Made by a program: the position numbers and the translations under genes. Below are positions 1 through 5,567 of a stretch of 16,155 bases of DNA, in pieces (position 1 is the first letter of the stretch; the number at the start of each line of letters is the position of its first letter). The DNA is taken from NCBI RefSeq assembly GCF_949292005.1, contig NZ_CASEXV010000046.1:1-16155 (forward strand), written 5' to 3'. The notes beneath the pieces were generated by a model. It was not told where the DNA came from. It ran no database searches and saw nothing but the letters and a program-made list of their open reading frames with translations. The DNA is from an uncultured Bifidobacterium sp. GTDB lineage: Bacteria > Actinomycetota > Actinomycetes > Actinomycetales > Bifidobacteriaceae.

Positions 1-233
1 GACCGGGAGACGTCCGGACGCCCGATCCTCTCGGTGGCATCCGTTCCACCTGCCGTTCCCGGCATGGTGTCGCCGCCATTCTCGCTGGCTTCATTGACGC
101 CATTGACGTCGGCGTCCTGATCCTCGGGGTGCGGAGCGTTCAGCGCGCCCTGCCCGTCCTGTTCCTCGTTACGCTCATCGTCTCGCGGCTGCGAGGGTTG
201 CCCATTCCAGCCGTTGCTATAGTCGTCGGCCAT
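1..233 (-). CDS. Unidentified protein, N-terminal fragment (runs off the window)
   Basis: An open reading frame on the minus strand begins at an ATG at 233-231 and stays open to the window edge, giving about 77 residues that start MADDYSNGWNGQPSQPR. An AAGGAG ribosome-binding site lies five bases before the ATG, which makes the start convincing. The visible part is rich in Asp, Glu, Asn, Gln, Gly and Pro, has no hydrophobic segment and looks disordered. Such tails are common at the cytoplasmic end of membrane-anchored actinobacterial proteins, for example HtrA-like proteases, but nothing seen here proves a function. It is divergent from tgt, with about 205 bases between the two starts. Confidence 0.7.
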   Translation of the reverse strand, partial: MADDYSNGWNGQPSQPRDDERNEEQDGQGALNAPHPEDQDADVNGVNEASENGGDTMPGTAGGTDATERIGRPDVSR

Positions 234-425
234 TGCTGCTCCTTAATCATCGGGACGGTGGCGGTCCGTCCGGAGTCGGAAAGCTCCCCGCCGCCGCTGT
301 GCTACTCACAGAGTTAAGACATCAGCTCTGGATGTTTCCTGAACGTTCGTTGAAAGAATAAGTCGAGTTGCCGGCCAATACCCGCCATGCGTCCCCATGC
401 TGACGCGTAACGGCACCCATGGCCC

Positions 426-431
426 TACAGT
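426..431 (+). promoter_or_regulatory. Candidate -10 element for a leaderless tgt transcript
   Basis: The hexamer TACAGT fits the TAnnnT pattern of a -10 box and lies seven bases before the ATG at 439, so transcription could begin at the start codon. No ribosome-binding site is visible before that ATG, which agrees with a leaderless message. No well-spaced -35 box was found (CTGACG at 400-405 is 20 bases away). This is inference from pattern only. Confidence 0.35.
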
Positions 432-438
432 ATGCCCT

Positions 439-1770
439 ATGAGAAGCGACTCCATGGCCCCCGGCACGCCTTCGACCACAGAATCTCCAACAGCCGGGCA
501 CGACGATGCCGGACCCCGCGCATTCCATTTCGAAACGACCACACGACTCGACGATTCCGCCGACGGAAAAGGACGCGGCGGAGCCCGCTATGGGCGCACC
601 GGCGTCATCCACACGCCGCACGGTGACATTCACACACCGGCCTTCGTGCCGGTGGCCACCCAAGCGGCGATGAAATCGGTGCTCCCCGAGACCATGCGTG
701 AATTAGGCGCCCAGTGCCTTTTGTCGAACGCCTTCCATCTTTTTGAACGTCCCGGAGAGGACATCATCGATGCCGCCGGAGGCCTCGGACGCTTCATGAA
801 CTGGAGCGGCCCCACATTCACGGATTCGGGAGGCTTCCAGGTGCTCTCGCTGGGAGCCGGGTTCAAGAAGACCCTCGCGATGGATGTGACCGGCATGAAA
901 TCGGACGACGTCATAGCCGAAGGCAAGGAGCGCCTGGCCTTCGTCGATGAGGATGGAGTGACCTTCAAATCCCCGCTCAACGGGTCAACGCACCGTTTCA
1001 GCGCCGAAATATCCATGGGAATCCAGCACAAAATCGGAGCGGACATCATGTTTGCCTTCGACGAGCTGACGACGCTGATGAACACCCGTGGGTATCAGGA
1101 GAGATCGGTCGAACGGACCTTCCGCTGGGCGAGAAGATGCGTGGCCGAACACCTGCGGCTGACGGAGGAAAGGTCGGACAAGCCGTATCAGGCGTTGTAC
1201 GGCGTGGTTCAGGGAGCCAACTACGAGGATCTGCGCCGCCACGCGGCCGAACAAATCGCATCACTGGACTTCGATGGCGTCGGTATAGGAGGCGCTATCG
1301 AGAAGCGGCTCATCGGCGACACATGCGCCTGGATCGGCGACGCGATGCCCGAAAGCCGTCCCCGTCACGTTCTGGGAATCGCATCCGTCGACGACATCTT
1401 CGAATGTGTGGAGAATGGCGGCGACACCTTCGATTGCGTGGCCCCCGCGCGATGCGCGCGCAACGGGGCGATATACACCCGTGATGGGCGGTACAACGTC
1501 AAACGTTCGCGATTCCGCACGGACTTCGGTCCTCTGGAGGAGGGATGCGACTGTCACACGTGCACGCACTACACGCGGGCGTATGTGGCCCATCTCCTTC
1601 ACGCGCGGGAGATCAACGGCTTCACCCTGGCGACGATCCACAATGAGCGCTTCTTCGTGAAGCTGCTGGACGACATCAGGAAGTCCATCGATGAAGGGCG
1701 TTTCGAGGAGTTTCGCGACGACACACTCTCACGCTTCTATGCCCACGCAGGCCGTGCATTCGTCGACTGA
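439..1770 (+). CDS. tgt: tRNA-guanine(34) transglycosylase
   Basis: This enzyme exchanges guanine at position 34 of tRNAs with GUN anticodons for a queuosine-type base. With the chosen start the protein has 443 residues. The substrate-pocket motif DSGGFQ is at about residues 129-134, with Asp129 as the general acid/base candidate. Asp332 in FDCVAPAR matches the catalytic nucleophile, followed by ARNGAIYTRDG. The zinc site CxCxxC is at Cys370, Cys372 and Cys375, with His401 in ATIHN as the fourth ligand. The N-terminus is longer than in most bacterial homologues: about 55 low-complexity residues precede the GRTGVIHTPHG core. The frame is also open from an ATG at 397, and an ATG at 454 has a weak GAGAAG ahead of it, so the start is uncertain. 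Family identity is secure. Confidence 0.95.
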   Translation: MRSDSMAPGTPSTTESPTAGHDDAGPRAFHFETTTRLDDSADGKGRGGARYGRTGVIHTPHGDIHTPAFVPVATQAAMKSVLPETMRELGAQCLLSNAFHLFERPGEDIIDAAGGLGRFMNWSGPTFTDSGGFQVLSLGAGFKKTLAMDVTGMKSDDVIAEGKERLAFVDEDGVTFKSPLNGSTHRFSAEISMGIQHKIGADIMFAFDELTTLMNTRGYQERSVERTFRWARRCVAEHLRLTEERSDKPYQALYGVVQGANYEDLRRHAAEQIASLDFDGVGIGGAIEKRLIGDTCAWIGDAMPESRPRHVLGIASVDDIFECVENGGDTFDCVAPARCARNGAIYTRDGRYNVKRSRFRTDFGPLEEGCDCHTCTHYTRAYVAHLLHAREINGFTLATIHNERFFVKLLDDIRKSIDEGRFEEFRDDTLSRFYAHAGRAFVD

Positions 1771-1858
1771 CTCCGCCCGTCCGACCGGCCCACCATCGCA
1801 ATCCGTCCGGAAGTCCCTCCTGGCATGCGCGGAATTCCCCACGCTACGACACTCCGTC

Positions 1859-1887
1859 TTGCCCCAAACCAGCGACAGTGGTAGCTT
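1859..1887 (+). promoter_or_regulatory. Candidate promoter of tRNA-Leu
   Basis: TTGCCC (1859-1864) and TAGCTT (1882-1887) are separated by 17 bases and fit a housekeeping sigma factor promoter. Transcription would begin near 1894-1895, a few bases before the mature tRNA 5' end at 1900. The -10 hexamer is repeated immediately downstream (TAGCTT at 1890-1895), so an alternative -10 assignment is possible. Confidence 0.5.
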
Positions 1888-1899
1888 GATAGCTTGTCT

Positions 1900-1985
1900 G
1901 CGAGCGTGGCGGAATGGTAGACGCGCTGTCTTCAGGTGGCAGTGAGTGAATGCTCGTGGGGGTTCAACTCCCCCCGCTCGCACCA
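1900..1985 (+). tRNA. tRNA-Leu (anticodon CAG)
   Basis: The molecule folds as a class II tRNA. The acceptor stem GCGAGCG (1900-1906) pairs with CGCTCGC (1975-1981). The D arm is GCG/CGC around GAATGGTAGA. The anticodon stem is CTGTC/GGCAG with loop TTCAGGT, which gives anticodon CAG and decodes CUG. A long variable arm (TGAG/CTCG) and a T arm GGGGG-TTCAACT-CCCCC follow. Base 1982 is the discriminator A, typical of leucine, and CCA is encoded at 1983-1985. A strong terminator begins four bases later. The 3' end may have served as an integration site, as described under the islet. Confidence 0.97.
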
Positions 1986-1988
1986 ATT

Positions 1989-2034
1989 AAAGTCATGTAT
2001 GAGGGTTTGAACTCACGCATGACTTTTTGTTTTA
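1989..2034 (+). terminator. Rho-independent terminator after tRNA-Leu
   Basis: An arm beginning AAAGTCATG (1989-2003) pairs with the arm ending CATGACTTT (2012-2026). The stem is 15 positions long with one mismatch and one G-U pair, and the loop is GGTTTGAA. A T-rich tail (TTTTTGTTTTATTT) follows. It would end the tRNA transcript, and it lies inside the AT-rich segment rather than in host-like DNA. Confidence 0.85.
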
Positions 2035-2095
2035 TTTATGCAAAATTAAAAAGAGATACGCATTGATAAATGATAGGTATAAAGGGAGGGTTCTT

Positions 2096-2680
2096 ATGGA
2101 TGTATACATTCTATTATTTCCCGACTTTGAAACATTGGATGCTTTCGGACCGGTCGAAGTGTTGGGGCGTATCGAAGAATATAAGCTTCGTTATATTTCA
2201 GTTACGGGCGGAATCATTACAAGCAGACAGGGCGTGCGGGTATTAACTGAGAGTATTCAGAACGATGACGGTGATGGAATTCTATTGATACCTGGTGGGC
2301 AAGGTACACGATCTTTAGTGAATGATATGAAGTTTATTGAAAAGCTATCAGATATGGTTTTAAAGTCAAAATATTGTCTTACAGTCTGCACAGGTTCGGC
2401 CTTACTTGCAAAAACTGGCCTTTTAAATCATAAAAAGGCGACATCCAATAAAAAGGCCTTCGAATGGGTTAAATCAATCAACACGAATGTTTTATGGGTT
2501 GAAAAAGCCAGATGGGTTGTAGATGAAAAATACTACACATCTTCCGGGGTAACTGCCGGAATAGATATGGCATTGGGGTTTGTGTCCGAAAGATTCGGTT
2601 TAAATAAAGCACAAAAAACAGCTGAGCATATCGAATATGTCTGGAATCCCGACCCTAATAACGACCCATTCGCAGTATAA
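2096..2680 (+). CDS. DJ-1/PfpI family protein (isonitrile hydratase-like)
   Basis: The 194-residue protein has the DJ-1/PfpI fold signature: a conserved acidic residue in FGPVEVL near the N-terminus, a nucleophile elbow TVCTGSALLAKTGLL carrying the reactive cysteine, and a C-terminal TSSGVTAGIDMAL motif. These features point to the isonitrile hydratase-like branch, whose fold is also the sensor half of GlxA-type AraC regulators. No DNA-binding domain is attached here. The substrate cannot be named; members include hydratases, glyoxalases and stress proteins. The ATG at 2096 is preferred because AGGGAGGG lies just upstream; the frame is open back to 2027. The gene is low in GC and uses many TTA, AAA and AGA codons, unlike every neighbour, which suggests transfer from a low-GC bacterium such as a member of Bacillota. 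It is monocistronic. Confidence 0.88.
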   Translation: MDVYILLFPDFETLDAFGPVEVLGRIEEYKLRYISVTGGIITSRQGVRVLTESIQNDDGDGILLIPGGQGTRSLVNDMKFIEKLSDMVLKSKYCLTVCTGSALLAKTGLLNHKKATSNKKAFEWVKSINTNVLWVEKARWVVDEKYYTSSGVTAGIDMALGFVSERFGLNKAQKTAEHIEYVWNPDPNNDPFAV

Positions 2681-2750
2681 TTATAACCGGAAACGCCATT
2701 CTTATTTGAATATTTGATTATATTGTTTAAAAAAGTGATAGTTCAAATCC

Positions 2751-2770
2751 TCATCTTTGAAATAAGATGA
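2751..2770. repeat. Short perfect inverted repeat
   Basis: TCATCTT (2751-2757) and AAGATGA (2764-2770) are perfect inverted copies around a six-base spacer, inside the AT-rich tail behind the DJ-1/PfpI gene. No T-run follows, so it is not a classical terminator. It could be a protein site or mRNA 3' structure; nothing here decides. Confidence 0.45.
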
Positions 2771-2786
2771 TATCTAGTATTGACGT

Positions 2787-2797
2787 GGCTCGCACTA
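2787..2797. repeat. Imperfect copy of the tRNA-Leu 3' end (candidate att remnant)
   Basis: GGCTCGCACTA matches the tRNA end CGCTCGCACCA (1975-1985) at nine of eleven positions, with eight identical bases in a row. It sits where the AT-rich segment ends and host-like composition resumes. It is short, so chance remains possible. Confidence 0.35.
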
Positions 2798-2819
2798 GCT
2801 TGAAGCTGGGCACAAATCG

Positions 2820-2851
2820 CGCTCCTCACTTTGTGGGGAGCGTTTTGTTTT
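2820..2851 (+). terminator. Strong rho-independent terminator
   Basis: CGCTCCTCAC (2820-2829) pairs with GTGGGGAGCG (2833-2842), ten pairs including one G-U, closed by a TTT loop. The tail TTTTGTTTT follows. It may end the DJ-1/PfpI transcript today. Since it lies just behind the partial tRNA-end copy, it may have been the original tRNA-Leu terminator before the AT-rich segment arrived; that is inference. Confidence 0.85.
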
Positions 2852-2901
2852 GCACCCGCGCCGTAGGTCTGCATCTATTTTGACCTAATGAAACAGTACA
2901 G

Positions 2902-2942
2902 GAACCTTTGGAAGGGCGAAATAAAGCCTTTCCCAAAGGTTC
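2902..2942. repeat. Long hairpin without an obvious host gene
   Basis: GAACCTTTGG AAGGGC (2902-2917) pairs with GCCTTT (2926-2931) and CCAAAGGTTC (2933-2942), with a single bulged C at 2932 and a GAAATAAA loop. That is 16 base pairs including one G-U. Only a short T-run (TTT) follows on the plus strand and none on the minus strand, so it is a weak terminator at best. It may be part of a small RNA, a decayed mobile element end, or a terminator for a lost gene. Confidence 0.6.
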
Positions 2943-3192
2943 TTTGCATATAGCACCCACTACACCATTCACAACAGTGTGATAGGGAATTGATGCGGCG
3001 AGGAATTCCACACGCCCTAGAAACAAAAGAACTGCCGGGATGCCCTTCGCCTGATGGCACCCTCCAGCAGTCAGCGTCCGCACAGCAGCATCCGCGCGCA
3101 ACGCCGTGAACCAGTATAGCTCATCGTCCGAAGATGGCCGCCACGTGATTCTCTGAGCGTAGCCGCCGTCAGCCACATGCCGCCATCAAGCG

Positions 3193-3210
3193 GTCTCACA
3201 CGTCTGAGAC
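3193..3210. promoter_or_regulatory. Candidate operator upstream of the MetE-like gene
   Basis: GTCTCA (3193-3198) and TGAGAC (3205-3210) form a perfect six-base inverted repeat around CACGTC, about 85 bases before the start at 3296. The size and symmetry suit a dimeric repressor, and methionine genes in actinobacteria are often under TetR- or LysR-type control. No -10 or -35 box could be assigned with confidence, so its role is inferred from position only. Confidence 0.35.
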
Positions 3211-3295
3211 ACACGTCGAACCCGGAAAGGCCGGGCGCTCGAGTGACATTCGAACGAGTCCGACCTTCCGCATTCGATCTCCAAGGAACAGCACC

Positions 3296-4411
3296 ATGAC
3301 ATATCCACAGCACCCCCCGTTCCGCGCCGACGTGGTGGGAAGTTTCCTTCGCCCCGAGGCCCTGAAGCAGGCCCGTCTCGATCACTCCGAGGGAAGAATA
3401 TCCGACGCCGACCTTAAAGCCGTGGAGGACCGGGCCATCACCGATCTCGTCGCCAAGCAGAAACGCGCGGGACTCCATGTCATCACCGACGGCGAATTCC
3501 GCCGCGCCTACTGGCATCTGGACTTCATGTGGGGGCTGCATGGGGTGACCAAAGGCACGAATCCCGTGGAGGTCAAAGGTTCCGATGGCGCAGGCGTATC
3601 CGAGACGGCGGCCGTGTGCGGGAATATCTCAGGCGAGAACCACCCCTTCATCGAGCACTTCCGTTTCATAAAGGCCTTGGAGGACGATTCCACAATCGCG
3701 AAGCAGACGATGCCGTCGCCCGCCCAGACGTTGTTCCTTCTCCAAGCCGGATCTGCGGAGAACTATCCCAACCCCTATCCCTCCGATGACACTCTGGCGG
3801 ATGCCCTCGTGGGCGCTTACGTACAGGTGCTCCGCGACCTGTACGCCGCCGGCTGCCGCGTGGTCCAGTTCGACGACTGCACATGGGGAATGCTGGTCTC
3901 CGCCGATTTCAAGGACTCGGTCTTCGGTCGCGATCCGCTTGCCGTCCAACACCAGTACGCCGCAATCAATAACGCGGCAATCGCCGCAGCTCCCCAGGGC
4001 ATGACGGTCACCACCCATGTGTGCCGCGGCAACTACCAGTCACAATGGTTCTCATCCGGCGGCTACGGACAAGTCGCGGACGTCCTCTTCGGCGAGGAGA
4101 ATCCCGATGCCTACTACCTGGAGTTCGACGACGACCGCTCAGGAGACTTCGCGCCGCTGGCGAAGGTGAGTGACGGCAAGAAAGTCGTTCTGGGACTCAT
4201 CACCTCGAAGCGGCCGACACTGGAGAATCCCGAAACAATCAAGGCGCGGATCGCGGAAGCCGCCCAATTCATCCCGCTTGACCGCCTGTTCCTCTCCACA
4301 CAGTGCGGCTTCGCCTCAACCGAAGAGGGAAATTCCCTGACGGAGGACCAGCAGTGGGACAAAATAGCTCTGGTGCGGTCCATCGCGAAGGACATGTGGG
4401 GAGAGGACTGA
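3296..4411 (+). CDS. MetE-like cobalamin-independent methionine synthase family protein (YxjG/YxjH type)
   Basis: The 371-residue protein corresponds to the catalytic C-terminal barrel of MetE without the N-terminal half, as in the Bacillus YxjG/YxjH family. It opens with the FRADVVGSFLRP substrate-binding segment. Zinc ligands are visible at His241 and Cys243 (THVCRGN), Glu276 (YYLEFDDDR) and Cys337 (STQCGF). Family members transfer a methyl group to a thiol such as homocysteine; whether the donor here is methyl-folate or something else cannot be read from sequence. AAGGAA seven bases before the ATG supports the start. The gene stands alone, behind a gene-free region with a candidate operator, and converges with the hydrolase gene. 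A methionine synthesis or sulphur salvage role is likely; the exact reaction is not established. Confidence 0.9.
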   Translation: MTYPQHPPFRADVVGSFLRPEALKQARLDHSEGRISDADLKAVEDRAITDLVAKQKRAGLHVITDGEFRRAYWHLDFMWGLHGVTKGTNPVEVKGSDGAGVSETAAVCGNISGENHPFIEHFRFIKALEDDSTIAKQTMPSPAQTLFLLQAGSAENYPNPYPSDDTLADALVGAYVQVLRDLYAAGCRVVQFDDCTWGMLVSADFKDSVFGRDPLAVQHQYAAINNAAIAAAPQGMTVTTHVCRGNYQSQWFSSGGYGQVADVLFGEENPDAYYLEFDDDRSGDFAPLAKVSDGKKVVLGLITSKRPTLENPETIKARIAEAAQFIPLDRLFLSTQCGFASTEEGNSLTEDQQWDKIALVRSIAKDMWGED

Positions 4412-4467
4412 CGAATCCCTCGGCGCTTCCTGACGAGATCGCTGAATGAACAACCACGAATGAATCC

Positions 4468-4524
4468 GGTGGAGATTATCGGCGTGACGAGTGCCTCCAC
4501 TCCTCCGTGCCGATGATCTCCACC
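4468..4524. repeat. Near-perfect inverted repeat over the hydrolase stop codon
   Basis: GGTGGAGATTATCGGC (4468-4483) and GCCGATGATCTCCACC (4509-4524) match as inverted copies at 15 of 16 positions; the odd one can form a G-U pair. The 25-base loop holds a second small stem, GAGTG with CACTC. The structure covers the last codons and TAA stop of the minus-strand hydrolase, in the space where it converges with the MetE-like gene. Neither side has a T-run, so it is not a standard terminator, but it could block RNA polymerase or protect 3' ends. Confidence 0.7.
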
Positions 4525-5567
4525 GATGGAGTGTCCAAAAAGGACAAGACCGCATCCAGATATGGCCCCAGGACGCTGTTCGGCATACTGAATATCTCAT
4601 GGACCGACTGACCGAACCGGACCACATCGATGTCCCCGCCGCCGAGCTTGACCTGTCGTACGAAACGATTCTGAGCCTCATTCCGAACCCACGCGTCTCG
4701 TCCCGCCTGCAGGAGCAATGTCGGGGTTTCCACACAATCGCAGGCGGACTGCCGCAATGTGGCCCTCGACATCGCCAAAGCCTCATGTACCCAGCCGTAG
4801 GTCGGGGAATACGTCTGGTAATGAACGTCGCCAAGGCGCTGTTCGTGGTACCATCTCACACGCTGTTCGCAGGCCTCCTCGTATCCGGTCACATCGAACT
4901 CCGGCGAGAAATCCCCGTGCCCATGGACCCGATGCCGTCCCAATCCAACCATCTGGGCAGCCCCCACGACCAGACGCGTCATCCACAATGGCGTTCCCGT
5001 CACGGGCGCGATCATCGGGCTCGACAGCACGGCCTTGTCGAAAAGGGTGAGGAATCTTTCAATCACGGCGGCCCCCATCCCCCCTCCCATCGAATGGGCG
5101 AAGAGAAACAACGGATGGCTTCCCGCGTAATGCTGTCCGACGGTCTCGCTGAACCGCACCAGATCCGCCACATACCGACGCCAGTCGTCAATCCAGACCA
5201 GCGACGGGTTGTCCACGTCCCGCGCGGAATAGCCATGCCCCCGATGCTCAAGCACGCACACCGAATAGCCCGACAGCAGAAAATACCAGATCAACTCGGA
5301 GTATTCGCGGGCGAATTCGGTGAACCCGTGGGCGATGACGATCGCTCCACGGTATCGTCCGACCGCGCCCTCGACGTTGAGACCGTCGAACGCCGTCGCG
5401 TCATAGCACTCGTAATGCAGTCGACCAGGCACCGGCGCTATGCCCAGTCCCTCGTTCCCCGCGGAGTCCATCCACCCCTCCTCGCGGCATGCGGCGAGGG
5501 CGGGAAGAACGGTATCGTCCATAACACCGCCGTACCGGGTCTCGTCGATCAATGTCACACTGGTCAC
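4476..5567 (-). CDS. Alpha/beta hydrolase, serine aminopeptidase S33 / monoacylglycerol lipase-like
   Basis: The 363-residue protein has the Hydrolase_4 layout: an oxyanion-hole segment IVIAHGFTEFAREY, the nucleophile elbow FAHSMGGGMG with Ser159, the acid in LLLQAGRDAW at Asp291 and His323 in SVHEIF. There is no signal peptide, so it should be cytoplasmic. Relatives cleave monoacylglycerols, lysophospholipids or other carboxylic esters; the substrate is not predictable. The start is a GTG at 5567-5565 preceded by GGAGGG, and it overlaps the stop of the upstream peptidase as GTGA, so the two are translated as one operon. An internal ATG at codon 16 has a poorer ribosome-binding site. A large inverted repeat covers the stop codon. 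Confidence 0.88.
   Translation of the reverse strand: MTSVTLIDETRYGGVMDDTVLPALAACREEGWMDSAGNEGLGIAPVPGRLHYECYDATAFDGLNVEGAVGRYRGAIVIAHGFTEFAREYSELIWYFLLSGYSVCVLEHRGHGYSARDVDNPSLVWIDDWRRYVADLVRFSETVGQHYAGSHPLFLFAHSMGGGMGAAVIERFLTLFDKAVLSSPMIAPVTGTPLWMTRLVVGAAQMVGLGRHRVHGHGDFSPEFDVTGYEEACEQRVRWYHEQRLGDVHYQTYSPTYGWVHEALAMSRATLRQSACDCVETPTLLLQAGRDAWVRNEAQNRFVRQVKLGGGDIDVVRFGQSVHEIFSMPNSVLGPYLDAVLSFLDTPSVEIIGTEEWRHSSRR

Larger units (their letters stand above)
1986..2795 (+). mobile_element. Possible small acquired islet behind tRNA-Leu
   Basis: About 800 bases with roughly 40% GC by eye lie between the tRNA 3' end and position 2795, while the flanks are about 60% GC. The segment holds one complete gene with its own Shine-Dalgarno site and a terminator. 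It ends at GCTCGCAC (2788-2795), an exact eight-base copy of part of the tRNA acceptor end. The arrangement resembles insertion at a tRNA attachment site. There is no integrase or other mobility gene, so the carrier may have decayed or acted in trans. That the segment was acquired is fairly likely from composition; the mechanism is inference. Confidence 0.4.
2681..3295. other. Gene-free region between the DJ-1/PfpI gene and the MetE-like gene
   Basis: No convincing gene was found in these 615 bases. The first 110 or so are AT-rich and continue the islet, with an inverted repeat at 2751-2770. Then come the partial tRNA-end copy (2787-2797), a strong terminator (2820-2851), a long hairpin (2902-2942) and a short palindrome near the next gene (3193-3210). 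A minus-strand frame from a GTG at 3176 to 2826 exists, but it reads through the hairpin and into the terminator, and its product resembles nothing recognised. The stretch 2950-3190 could be decayed coding sequence. Confidence 0.6.

Noticed and set aside
341..348. GAACGTTC as a LexA/SOS box
   Set aside because: The actinobacterial LexA box needs GAAC and GTTC separated by four bases; here they touch.
2733..2756. T-loop-like GTTCAAATCC suggesting a second tRNA or tRNA fragment
   Set aside because: The flanking bases do not form a T stem and no acceptor or anticodon arm can be folded around it.
2826..3176. Minus-strand frame of 116 codons
   Set aside because: It starts with GTG without a clear ribosome-binding site, spans the long hairpin and ends in a terminator; no family recognised. 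It is kept only as a possible relic.
3222..3236. CCCGG/CCGGG hairpin before the MetE-like gene as a riboswitch or attenuator
   Set aside because: Only five pairs, no T-run and no recognisable riboswitch core; such short GC stems are expected by chance here.
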